Positions 8,599 through 16,216 of a stretch of DNA of 64,000 bases are shown in pieces. Numbering within the stretch: the stretch's first letter is position 1; each line of letters starts with the position of its first letter. The translations under genes and the position numbers were made by a program. The notes beneath the pieces were generated by a model, which made no database searches, was not told the origin of the DNA, and saw only the letters and a program-made list of their open reading frames with translations. This stretch comes from an uncultured Desulfuromonas sp. Lineage in GTDB: Bacteria > Desulfobacterota > Desulfuromonadia > Desulfuromonadales > Desulfuromonadaceae. The DNA lies in NCBI RefSeq assembly GCF_963676955.1, contig NZ_OY781461.1:2598225-2662224 (forward strand), in the 5' to 3' direction.

Positions 8599-9720
8599 TC
8601 AAGGTTGAGGTTGAGGTGCCGCGTTGATCGTAACACCAGAGGTTCCGTCCAGATCGATAGCCCAGAAATCGGAGTCATCGGCCGGGAACATGTGACCTTC
8701 GGGGCACATGGTGGCATACTGCCAGAGTTCCTGGCCCTTGAAGGACACGGTGCGGGCTTTAAGGCCATCGTCAATGGCGGTATGCTCGCCGGTCGCACCA
8801 TCAACCGTGGAGCCCACTGAGCCGGTTGTCGAGAAATCCTCGGTGTAGCCGTAAGCTACAAATTGATAGCCGTTGGGCGTGGTCGCCGCATCCCCAAAGA
8901 TGTGAGTGGTTCCGTCTGCGTTGCGGTCAACCGTGGCGGACAGACGGGGGACGATCAGGTTGTAATCGTTGTAGGTGATGTTGTCGGCGTTCTGAATGCC
9001 GCCGGGGCAATGGGCCGCGTTGGACACCAGGCCGGAGGTGATGACGCTGTTTTCCGGGCCGAAACCGAAGACGATGCGGCCAAGGAAGTCCGCCTCGCCA
9101 TAACCGATAATGTCATCAGTCGCTGCAGCGAAATCAGCGTCATTGCCTGCTGCTCCGACACCAGACATCATGACGCCCACATTGGCAGCCACGGCGATTT
9201 CCCGCATGGGTGCGCCTTGATTTGTTTCGGACACCGGCGAATTGTCGTAGGAGTTGAGGTTGAAGACGCGTTTGATGCCCAGATCCTTCAACTCGTCCGC
9301 CTCATCCTCGGTCAGGTAGTGAATGACAGGAGCGACGCGATCGGAAAATTCCAGCGCCAGCGTTTCCTGACCATTATCCGGATCCTCGTCTTCAACGCTT
9401 GGGATCGCGTAGTTTGAACCAGCGGTGGAGCCATCCTCGACCACCAGGTTGGTCAATTTGTTGGGCAGTCTGCCAGCTTTTTCGATGTAGGCGGCGGTCA
9501 TTTGAATCATGCGGCTCTGGTTTGAGTCGCACACGGTATCCACGGCACCGCCGGAGATACCGGCTAGGCGCGGTGCGACCATGGCGATGAGGAAGCCCAT
9601 GATGGTCAGGACCACGAGGATTTCGAGCAGGGTGAAACCGGACTCGCCGTTTTTACGGCGTTGACGCATTTTCCGTTGTTTTTGCAGCAAGGTGTGCAGT
9701 TTTTTTGCGATTGAAGACAT
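8599..9720 (-). CDS. Type IV prepilin-like protein
   Basis: A 373-residue protein with a basic leader and class III signal ESG/FTLLEILVVLTIMGFLIAM (cleavage about residue 28), so it is processed by prepilin peptidase and inserted in the inner membrane. After the helix comes a globular region with AGRLPNKLTNLV and a Gly/Asp-rich C-terminal half. The ATG at 9720 is preceded by AAGGAAG at good spacing. It is the first gene of the cluster and probably encodes the major or a large minor subunit. The extended size again departs from ordinary pilins. Confidence 0.85.
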   Translation of the reverse strand: MSSIAKKLHTLLQKQRKMRQRRKNGESGFTLLEILVVLTIMGFLIAMVAPRLAGISGGAVDTVCDSNQSRMIQMTAAYIEKAGRLPNKLTNLVVEDGSTAGSNYAIPSVEDEDPDNGQETLALEFSDRVAPVIHYLTEDEADELKDLGIKRVFNLNSYDNSPVSETNQGAPMREIAVAANVGVMMSGVGAAGNDADFAAATDDIIGYGEADFLGRIVFGFGPENSVITSGLVSNAAHCPGGIQNADNITYNDYNLIVPRLSATVDRNADGTTHIFGDAATTPNGYQFVAYGYTEDFSTTGSVGSTVDGATGEHTAIDDGLKARTVSFKGQELWQYATMCPEGHMFPADDSDFWAIDLDGTSGVTINAAPQPQP

Positions 9721-9931
9721 TGCTTTTTCTTCCTTTCGGAGTGTGTCGCCTGTTGTTCGCTCTCCGAACCGACAAGTGGCTTTTCGATTGATTCTCTTTT
9801 CTGCCTAAGTTTGTTCCGCCGGATACCCCGGCCGGTCGCGTCCCCCTTTAGACGCATGGTGCCATAAGCCCGTCTGCAGCCGGGCGGTGTGGAAAGCTTT
9901 GATTGAGCCTTTTGCAGTAAAGACTTCAGGC

Positions 9932-10228
9932 TTAGGACAGCACCTGTTTGGTGGCAATGCGCGGTGGCCGGGCAACAGTGATGCCGTCCCAATCGTTGTT
10001 GAGTGGCGAGAGCAGCTCTTTGACGGCTTCGCGTGGCACGTTGAGAGCCTGGCTGATCCCTGCGTAGCCGAACAGGTGGGGCTCGCCGGGGGCGGCATGC
10101 TGCATGGAGGCGTTGATGTAATCTTCAATACGTAGCGCCAGGTTGCGTTGCTCCAGGTAGGCGGCTTTGCGTTGTTCGTTTTGCCCTCTATAGGGCCCCG
10201 GAGAAATGTGGACTGGGTAGAGATACAT
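9932..10228 (-). CDS. Conserved small protein of unknown function
   Basis: A 98-residue protein starting MYLYPVHISPGPYRGQ. The ATG at 10228 has an excellent GGAGGG ribosome site seven bases upstream, which decides this start over the longer open frame. The middle region (FGYAGISQALNVPREAVKELL) could form a helix-turn-helix-like pair of helices. No enzymatic motif is seen. It is transcribed toward the pilus cluster but separated from it by over 200 bases. Function not recognised. Confidence 0.6.
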   Translation of the reverse strand: MYLYPVHISPGPYRGQNEQRKAAYLEQRNLALRIEDYINASMQHAAPGEPHLFGYAGISQALNVPREAVKELLSPLNNDWDGITVARPPRIATKQVLS

Positions 10229-10948
10229 AGCGTTCCCTCCTTTATTGTTTTTTTCTTTGTTCCTCGAACGACCTTCTTCACGAGGTTTATAGACGGTCGT
10301 ATCGGTCGCGGTCACTTTATTTGTGCCTGGCCAGCGATGTCGCTCCGCCAAAAGTACAGAGTGCTTTTGGCCTGCTTCGGTGGTGTGTTGATGGTCTTTT
10401 TTTATGGCGTAACAGGCATTGTCATCTGCTGCGCCGGCAATGATCCGCGCCGGGCGTTTTTTGGCGATGAAAGACTGATGGCGGATAAAGTGAAAATTAT
10501 GGGCAGGCGTTCTCCCGCTTAATGGGGACGTAGTGCCTGAAGAGGAATCGCCAACGGTGGTGTCGTCATATGTCATATCTGATCTCCGTAATGACATCCA
10601 TCGTTCGCCCGCCGAACCGATTGGAGCATTTTTGTTTTTCTTGACAGGCCTGTTTTACAAGGCCGCACTGTTTATGCAATGAGTGACGTGTTTGTCGTAT
10701 CCGTCTTTTGTTTTTTGTCTTCACCCATGGACTTAACCTTTTACGGTTGTCTGCTGGGGAGAAGGGCGGGGCTGCATCCAGTATGACGTTATCGTTTGTG
10801 GTATTCCGACCTTGTTCCCATCGCGCCCCCATTTTCACCATTGCACATCGTCCCCACAAGGCCACCACGGCTTATTCTCTGTACAGTGCTGATTGGGGTC
10901 GGCCTGGAAAACGGCCTGGAATCTCGTTTGTGTTTCTGGAAACAGCCC
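10229..10948. other. 720-base stretch without a convincing gene
   Basis: Long frames are open on both strands but lack ribosome sites and family resemblance. The best candidate is a plus-strand frame 10337-10522 encoding 61 residues with one hydrophobic segment (VLLACFGGVLMVFFYGVTGI), but no Shine-Dalgarno precedes it. Otherwise I see only leader and spacer sequence for the flanking minus-strand genes. Confidence 0.4.
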
Positions 10949-11149
10949 CTAACCGTTAGCTATCTGAAAGTTCACGACATATCGATATTCTTTGCCGCAA
11001 CGTAAAATAATCTCTTTTTGACCGCGTTTAAGGATGCGCATATCAACCTGAATCTGGCCGTAACCATCGTGACCCAGCAACTCATCGAGCAGGCTTTCAA
11101 GTTTATGTTTGACCGGTACGACATCCGCGCGTATTGCCATGTTGTGCAT
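10949..11149 (-). CDS. Small protein of unknown function
   Basis: 66 residues, starting at the ATG at 11149 with GGAGGGG six bases upstream. The sequence (MHNMAIRADVVPVKHKLESLLDE...) alternates charged helices with a C-terminal beta-like segment EIILRCGKEYRYVVNFQI. No known domain is recognised. The strong ribosome site and compact composition make it a likely real gene. Confidence 0.55.
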   Translation of the reverse strand: MHNMAIRADVVPVKHKLESLLDELLGHDGYGQIQVDMRILKRGQKEIILRCGKEYRYVVNFQIANG

Positions 11150-11502
11150 CTACATCCCCTCCTGCGAGCCTGTGAACATGAAAAGCAATTTCAATTAGCA
11201 TTTAATGGTGAAGACTATAACGCCTCACAAAAGCTTTAGCGGTGATGAATATCACATGAGAAATGATTTTATTTTCTTGGAGCATTTTTAGAGTTCTTTT
11301 TTTATATTTTAAAAATAACCTTATTATTTCAGCCTGTTACAATCTGCATGGGAGATTCTGTTTTAATGGAAGAAAAAGTTTAATAAGGAGTAGTTGTCTT
11401 TTTTTTCATTAGGTTTACGGCGTTGGCACATTCTGCAGGCGTCGCTGAATAGACAAAATAATTGTTTTGGTAACAACCTTGTTTTTTCAAAAAGGTCTGA
11501 GC

Positions 11503-11562
11503 ATGAGGGGAGCAACAGCTCTGCCTGCGCCGACAGAGTTTTTTGATGTGCTTGAAGATTAA
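11503..11562 (+). CDS. Possible 19-residue microprotein ORF
   Basis: AAAGG lies seven bases before an ATG that opens a 19-codon frame (MRGATALPAPTEFFDVLED) ending six bases before a strong plus-strand terminator. The arrangement of ribosome site, tiny ORF and terminator fits a microprotein or a small RNA gene. It is equally possible that the transcript is non-coding. The opposite strand is also open (11380-11580) but starts inside the hairpin and has no ribosome site. Confidence 0.25.
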   Translation: MRGATALPAPTEFFDVLED

Positions 11563-11567
11563 AACAG

Positions 11568-11600
11568 GTGCCCCGGCCATGAGCTATGACCGGGGCTTTT
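11568..11600 (+). terminator. Intrinsic terminator, plus orientation
   Basis: The CCCCGGCCAT / ATGACCGGGG stem with one mismatch is followed by CTTTTT. It points away from any annotated plus-strand gene and so marks the end of an unannotated plus-strand transcript. Confidence 0.7.
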
Positions 11601-11724
11601 TCATTGAAAACTTAATCAGGGGCTGCTTGGGGACATTGGCGAGGAAGACATTTCAGCACAGGTGCGTCCGATCATAAGACCGTTAATCTGTTTTGTGGGC
11701 TTAAGTTGTGGTTGATGGCAAACT

Positions 11725-11910
11725 TTAATCCGGGCAGGTGCATGTTTTGCAACGACACAAACCCGTTTTGCTTGTTCCGCATCGGCAAGGTCTGCCTTCT
11801 TCCGGCTTGGACGAGACAGTTTTATTGTGCAATCCTGAAGAGGGCAGGCCGTTCACTTTTTGGGAGTTCATTGCCTTAATACGGGGTTGATCAATTGTCA
11901 GCGTTGACAT
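11725..11910 (-). CDS. Small cysteine-rich protein, metallothionein-like C-terminus
   Basis: 61 residues with an ideal AAGGAGGT ribosome site five bases before the ATG at 11910. The N-terminal two thirds are polar. The C-terminus is dense in cysteine: six Cys within the last 19 residues, in the pattern CRC-x6-CRCKTCTC. Such clustering suggests metal binding by thiolates. It lies downstream of flavodoxin on the same strand, about 220 bases away. Its relation to known metallothionein families cannot be judged here. Confidence 0.6.
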   Translation of the reverse strand: MSTLTIDQPRIKAMNSQKVNGLPSSGLHNKTVSSKPEEGRPCRCGTSKTGLCRCKTCTCPD

Positions 11911-12077
11911 AGGGCACCTCCTTTTTAAAACGTTATGGTGGTCTACCGAAATCTGTTAACGGTCTTCAGAAAGAGTGGTTTTGAACGCTGTGCGTTTAAA
12001 AAGCCACGCAACCATTGTCGGATCAATGAGACCGACCTTTGCCGGGCAGCATTTTTACAATATTGGTAGATCCGGTT

Positions 12078-12113
12078 TACAGTCCCTCAATCAGGTTGTG
12101 CTGTGAGGGACTG
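12078..12113 (-). terminator. Hairpin downstream of flavodoxin
   Basis: ACAGTCCCTCA and TGAGGGACTGT form a perfect 11-bp stem around a 14-base loop, about 20-55 bases after the flavodoxin stop. No U-run follows on either strand, so it may act with a factor or as an mRNA 3' stabiliser. Confidence 0.5.
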
Positions 12114-12134
12114 TAACGACCGTTTTCTTACCGT

Positions 12135-12635
12135 TTAATGACCCATTTCATTGAGAAGTTGTTCCGTCCAGTCTTTCATGCGTTGATTCGATAGCTCTGA
12201 CTGATTTTCTTCATCCAGGGCCAAGCCGAGGAACTTGTCCCCTTCAAGGGCCGCCGAATCTTGAAAGTCGTAGTCGTCAGCAGGCCACAGTCCGATCAGC
12301 TTTGCTCCCGCTTCTCTTGCCGCTTCATTGAGTGAGCGTAAACCATCGACAAAGGTTGAAGGGTAGCTGTCCTGATCTCCCAGTCCAAACAAAGCGACTT
12401 TTATGTCCACCAGGTTGGCGCTACGCAGCTTGTCCAGGGCAGACTCCCAGTCTCCTTGCAGCTCACCGAACCCCCAGGTCGAGGTTCCGAGCACCAACAG
12501 GTCGCAATCTTCAAAATCGCCTGTGTCCGCATCTGTGACTTCCAGCACCCGGGATCCGGGGATCAATTTGGCCAGTTCGCCCGCAGCGGATTCGGTGTTT
12601 CCAGTTGAGCTGCCGTAGACAATGGTGGTTTTCAT
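12135..12635 (-). CDS. fldA: Flavodoxin
   Basis: 166 residues from the ATG at 12635 (AAGGAG eight bases upstream; the longer frame has no such site). The FMN phosphate loop YGSSTGNTE, the isoalloxazine loop TSTWGFGELQGDW and the FGLGDQDSYPSTFVDG segment are all present. It is a soluble low-potential one-electron carrier that can replace ferredoxin. A CRP-type palindrome lies about 90-105 bases upstream. Confidence 0.95.
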   Translation of the reverse strand: MKTTIVYGSSTGNTESAAGELAKLIPGSRVLEVTDADTGDFEDCDLLVLGTSTWGFGELQGDWESALDKLRSANLVDIKVALFGLGDQDSYPSTFVDGLRSLNEAAREAGAKLIGLWPADDYDFQDSAALEGDKFLGLALDEENQSELSNQRMKDWTEQLLNEMGH

Positions 12636-12723
12636 GGTGAGGTCTCCTTGTGTGATGAATGGTCTCGAAATTTGAGAGATATTGAATTCCAATATCACTA
12701 TAGGTGTATTTGTGACGATTTGA

Positions 12724-12739
12724 TGTGAGTGTTGTCACA
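12724..12739. promoter_or_regulatory. CRP/FNR-family operator, TGTGA-N6-TCACA
   Basis: Exact TGTGA (12724-12728) and TCACA (12735-12739) half-sites separated by six bases lie between divergent flavodoxin and Crp/Fnr-like genes. This is the canonical CRP spacing. The nearby regulator has an RETMSR recognition-helix pattern of the kind that reads TGTGA, so it plausibly binds here. The site is nearer to the flavodoxin start. Confidence 0.6.
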
Positions 12740-13124
12740 GCAGAGATAAATATCTCCCAAAGCTTTTAACTATACAAAGAATCGTTAAGATCGCTGATTT
12801 TTCTTGCTTCCGTTCTTTCAGGCGACTCTGCATGGGAGTTGGACAAAAAAGTTTTCATGACGGTGAAAAAAAGGTTGTACTCAAAGAATGCTTTCTCTAT
12901 ATTGAAACCAATTATCATTTTCAGGTGGTTGATTGCCGGCTGACAGTGGCTTGCCATCTGCTGAATTTTTTCACCGTATTCTTGAAAGTAAAATTCATAA
13001 TCAAGCTAAAAGTGCTTTAAAATACGGGATAAATTGTTCGTGAAATAGCTGCAAGGAATCATGGTTCTTCGCTGTCGAAGTGTTTGTCTCGGTGTCTCTT
13101 CTAATGTTGATTGAGGTTGCTACT

Positions 13125-13850
13125 ATGTCCGGATCGGTTGGAGAACTTACTCAATTGCCTCTGCTTAAAGGGGTGTCAGCAACAACGTTGCAGTCTGTCA
13201 TTGAAACGGCTAAACGACGTTATCTTCCGAAAAAAGGGGTGATGCTCAGTTCTGAAGATTTGTCGCAAAGATTGTTTGTCCTTCTTGAAGGGCAGATAAA
13301 AGTCTTGCGGCCTTCCGTTGGCGGTGATGAGTCGTTGCAGCAGCGCCTCGGCGAGGGAGATGTCTTTTGTCTGGTCTCTATGGTTTCCGGTGCTCATTGC
13401 GGAAGTTATGGCGAAAGTATGGGGCCCTGCACGTTGCTCAGTTGGCCGCACCGTGTGTTTATCGATCTGATGGAGAAAGACCGCAACCTTCATGTCAATG
13501 TCCTCAACCTGTTAGCTCAGCAAGTCGAGGTGGAACGTCATAAGCGATGCTTGTCCCAGTGTTCCAATGTTGGAGCCCGGGTGGCAGGCTATCTGCTTTA
13601 TCTTGACGAAACGCGTTGTTGTCGAAGTGAATCCATTGATGTTCGTCCGATCACGCTAAGCGCTCAGGAATTGGGCATGGCCCGGGAGACCATGTCGCGG
13701 ACATTTTCGGCATTTGAACGCTCGGGCATTGTCAAATGCTGCCGGGGCCTTGTCAAGATACACGACCATGAACGATTGCAGATGATTGCTGACGGCATGG
13801 AGTGTGAGTGTGGTTGTGAGACTGAACAACGCAAAGCATCATCGTCCTGA
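13125..13850 (+). CDS. Crp/Fnr-family transcription regulator
   Basis: 241 residues from the ATG at 13125 (GAGG eight bases upstream). There is an N-terminal cyclic-nucleotide-binding-like beta barrel (LFVLLEGQIKVLRP, GEGDVFCLVSMVSG), a dimer helix, and a C-terminal winged helix with ELGMARETMSRTFSAFERSGIVK. The recognition helix has the R-E-x-x-x-R pattern of CRP. Cysteines at CLSQC and CCR, and a terminal CECGC cluster, could bind a metal or Fe-S cluster, but they are not in the Fnr N-terminal pattern. It is divergent from flavodoxin with a matching operator between them. Confidence 0.88.
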   Translation: MSGSVGELTQLPLLKGVSATTLQSVIETAKRRYLPKKGVMLSSEDLSQRLFVLLEGQIKVLRPSVGGDESLQQRLGEGDVFCLVSMVSGAHCGSYGESMGPCTLLSWPHRVFIDLMEKDRNLHVNVLNLLAQQVEVERHKRCLSQCSNVGARVAGYLLYLDETRCCRSESIDVRPITLSAQELGMARETMSRTFSAFERSGIVKCCRGLVKIHDHERLQMIADGMECECGCETEQRKASSS

Positions 13851-14422
13851 AAGAGACGAAACGATTTTTTATGGTCCGCCGAATGGGTTGCTTCTCATTT
13901 GAGTGAAAACCCACGACGTTTAACCCTCCTCATGTTCGTTCTGAACACGGTTTTCATCCGGATCCAATCGGCGGACATTTTTTATGGGTATTCTTCGTTG
14001 TCTATTCCTTGGTTTTTGCGTTGTAATTCTACCGCGCCCCCTAGTACGTCAGCATATTTGAAATTGTAGGAGCGGCTTCAGCCGCGAACTTCCATCATGA
14101 GAAGGATCAGTACCTGAATAATTCGCTCCTACAGGCGGTCTTTCCAATGACAAAATTGAGTGTGTTCGAGTACGCGTTGCACGCTGAGGCTCTGTGGCTC
14201 ACTGGATTATAGTGAGCGATAGATTTGCATTGATCGCCTTTGGTCGCTCAGTTGAGCGATCGCCTTCTAAGCATGGTTTGACTCCCGTCGTATCCACCGA
14301 TAAGTAAAGTCCTTAGGGTTCGTCGTCAAAGGCTTTTTCTGTTGTTTTGGGCATTGTCAATGCGTTGTTCTGGCTGTTGGGAGGGGGGCTGTGTTTCTTG
14401 AACTATCTGAAGGGTGAAAAAC
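13851..14422. other. Gene-free stretch with hairpins and a REP-like palindrome
   Basis: No supported gene. GTCCGCCGA near 13875 pairs with TCGGCGGAC near 13970, the latter followed by ATTTTTTAT, giving a long-loop terminator-like structure after the regulator gene. A REP-like palindrome follows at about 14065-14137. Confidence 0.5.
14065..14137. repeat. REP-like palindromic element
   Basis: TTGTAGGAGCGGCTTCAGCCGCGAA has the form of widely dispersed bacterial REP elements, with an internal GCGGCTtcAGCCGC hairpin. The matching CGCTCCTACA arm occurs about 55 bases later, so the pair makes a larger BIME-like structure. Only one copy is in the window. Confidence 0.6.
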
Positions 14423-14452
14423 GCCGGAGCGGTAAATCCGCTCCGGCATTTT
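14423..14452. terminator. Bidirectional intrinsic terminator
   Basis: A perfect 10-bp stem GCCGGAGCGG/CCGCTCCGGC with a 5-base loop is followed by TTTTATTTT on the plus strand and by GTTTTTC on the minus strand. It ends the porin gene transcript (minus strand). Confidence 0.88.
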
Positions 14453-14475
14453 ATTTTGTGCACAGGGAATGTTGT

Positions 14476-15639
14476 TTAGAACTCAATGGCAAGTTGAGCC
14501 GTGATAATATCTGCTTCATCATCGGTTTCGTATTCGTCGTGGGCGATTTCCAGTGCCAGAGAGGTGTAATCGAAGATTCCGGCACCGATGCACGCCATGT
14601 AGCGGCTTTCCGGCAGAAAGTCCCCGGCATTATCCGTGCCTTGATAAGCCGCGGCAACAATGGCTTCTTTACCCATCAGCTCGAAGCTGTAACCGGCTTC
14701 AAGATTCCAGCTGCGGATGGCATCTTCTTCGACTTTGACGCCGTCAACGAGATATTCAATATCGTCAATTGCCCCGATATATTCTGCGATCAGGTTCAGG
14801 CTGCCCAATTCAGCAACGATATGAGCTCCGAAACCACCGACATAGTCGTTTAATTCCAGCACGCTGCCTGCCTCATCCGCTTCTTCAACGGATTCATCAT
14901 AGGAATCGCCCAGACCGTCGGAATCAAGCAGGTTGTTGATATAGCAGATTCCGGCATCGAGAGTCATGCTGTCGTTTTCCATCGCATAACCGACAGTGAC
15001 GCCGAAGTTGTCGACATGATTATCGTCATCATCGGCTTCTTCGATATCACCATTAAAGGCGTAAATGCTGCCGTACATGCCGTTGACATCAAAGCCGACC
15101 AATACGGCACTTTCGCGGGTTTCACCCAGTTCAAGGGTCAGCGGATCGGAAATCATGTTTGAACTGAAATCGCCAAACGGAACATACATTTTACCGGCAG
15201 TGAGATAGAGTGGCAGCACATCCTCACCGTCGAGCGTGATGAAGGCTTCATCAACGTCCATGGGCTCGGTGTCATCTTCTTCCCACAGCAGCAGAATATG
15301 GCCGCTGACATGTTTAACCAGATCAACATCCACGCCAAGCTCTACCGTTGCCAGGACAATGTCGCTTGAGTCCTCGTCGCTTTCACCCGGATCATCGAAA
15401 TCAAATGACTCATACGCGGCTTCGATTTCAATCAGGCCACTCAGGGTGATTCTGTCGCTCCAGGCTCCGAGAAGCTCGGGCTCGTTCTGTTGTTCTTCCT
15501 GGGCGGCAAGTTTCTCTTCAAGGCGGGTGATGCGCTCCAACAGGGCTTCGTTGGAAGGGTCGGGACGTTGGGCCGCTGCGATCGTGGCAGTACACAGGGT
15601 GATCAGCAGACAGAGGAGTACCGTGGTGGTTTGTTTCAT
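14476..15639 (-). CDS. LbtU-family siderophore-type porin
   Basis: 387 residues from the ATG at 15639, with AAGGA five bases upstream. There is a signal peptide (VLLCLLITLCTATIAAA), a short coiled coil (EALLERITRLEEKLAAQEEQ), then a beta-barrel region of alternating aromatic and acidic strands ending in a terminal Phe (QLAIEF). The plan of signal, coiled coil and acidic barrel matches LbtU-type outer-membrane proteins. It may import a metal chelate. It lies next to a DUF2325 gene and a TonB receptor, consistent with metal uptake. The family call is from memory of its pattern. Confidence 0.75.
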   Translation of the reverse strand: MKQTTTVLLCLLITLCTATIAAAQRPDPSNEALLERITRLEEKLAAQEEQQNEPELLGAWSDRITLSGLIEIEAAYESFDFDDPGESDEDSSDIVLATVELGVDVDLVKHVSGHILLLWEEDDTEPMDVDEAFITLDGEDVLPLYLTAGKMYVPFGDFSSNMISDPLTLELGETRESAVLVGFDVNGMYGSIYAFNGDIEEADDDDNHVDNFGVTVGYAMENDSMTLDAGICYINNLLDSDGLGDSYDESVEEADEAGSVLELNDYVGGFGAHIVAELGSLNLIAEYIGAIDDIEYLVDGVKVEEDAIRSWNLEAGYSFELMGKEAIVAAAYQGTDNAGDFLPESRYMACIGAGIFDYTSLALEIAHDEYETDDEADIITAQLAIEF

Positions 15640-15720
15640 TTTTTCCTTCTTCCTTAGGTTTGGGGTGAGTAATGATGACAAAACATGTCCACCGATTTTA
15701 TTGTGGATGTTTGCCTCGTC

Positions 15721-16014
15721 TTATTGATTTTTTTTGTCGAGTTCCCGTTGCAGTTCCGGAGCCATTTCACTCCAGGCCCGACGGCAATAGATCGTCGGCA
15801 GTCCGAGGTTTTTAACTTTCTCCTTGAGTTTGAGGGCGACGGTATGGTGCAGAAAATCCGTAAAGAAAATGACCAGATCAACATGCTCGGGGATTTTGTT
15901 TTTGCTCGCCTTATAGCGTCGCGTATCCCAATGGGTAATCTGTTCGACTCCCATGGCTTCAATTTTGGGAACCATGGATTGAATTCGGTCTGCACCAACA
16001 ATCAGGATTGACAT
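15721..16014 (-). CDS. DUF2325 domain protein
   Basis: 97 residues starting MSILIVGADRIQ at 16014, directly after GGAGGAAATT. A Rossmann-like N-terminal strand, a HWDTRRY segment, and HVDLVIFFTDFLHH, LPTIYCRRAWSEM match the DUF2325 pattern, which is found in several metal- or redox-linked loci. Function is not established. It lies about 80 bases upstream of the LbtU-type porin gene on the same strand and may be co-transcribed. Confidence 0.75.
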   Translation of the reverse strand: MSILIVGADRIQSMVPKIEAMGVEQITHWDTRRYKASKNKIPEHVDLVIFFTDFLHHTVALKLKEKVKNLGLPTIYCRRAWSEMAPELQRELDKKNQ

Positions 16015-16216
16015 AATTTCCTCCGTTTTTTCATAAGAGGTCTTCGTTTGTGCCAGGAGGGGGGATGCACCTGGTCTGATGTAAAAGAGTTTGAAATTCA
16101 TTTTCAAAAAGATAGCAGAAAAAATATTGTTTATTGTGACCGAGATCACAAGACGGCATTTTTTGGAAAAAACTCCGGCAGGAAGAACATCCTGCCGGAG
16201 ATTGAATAACGCGCTC

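Noticed and set aside
10148-10522. Plus-strand frame with one hydrophobic segment
   Set aside because: Overlaps the well-supported 98-residue minus-strand gene and its leader; no ribosome site for the internal start at 10337.
11380-11580. 66-residue Cys-containing minus-strand frame
   Set aside because: The start codon lies inside the terminator hairpin and there is no ribosome site; kept only as an alternative to the plus-strand unit.
14347-14853. 168-residue plus-strand frame
   Set aside because: Shadow of the LbtU-type porin gene and its terminator on the other strand.
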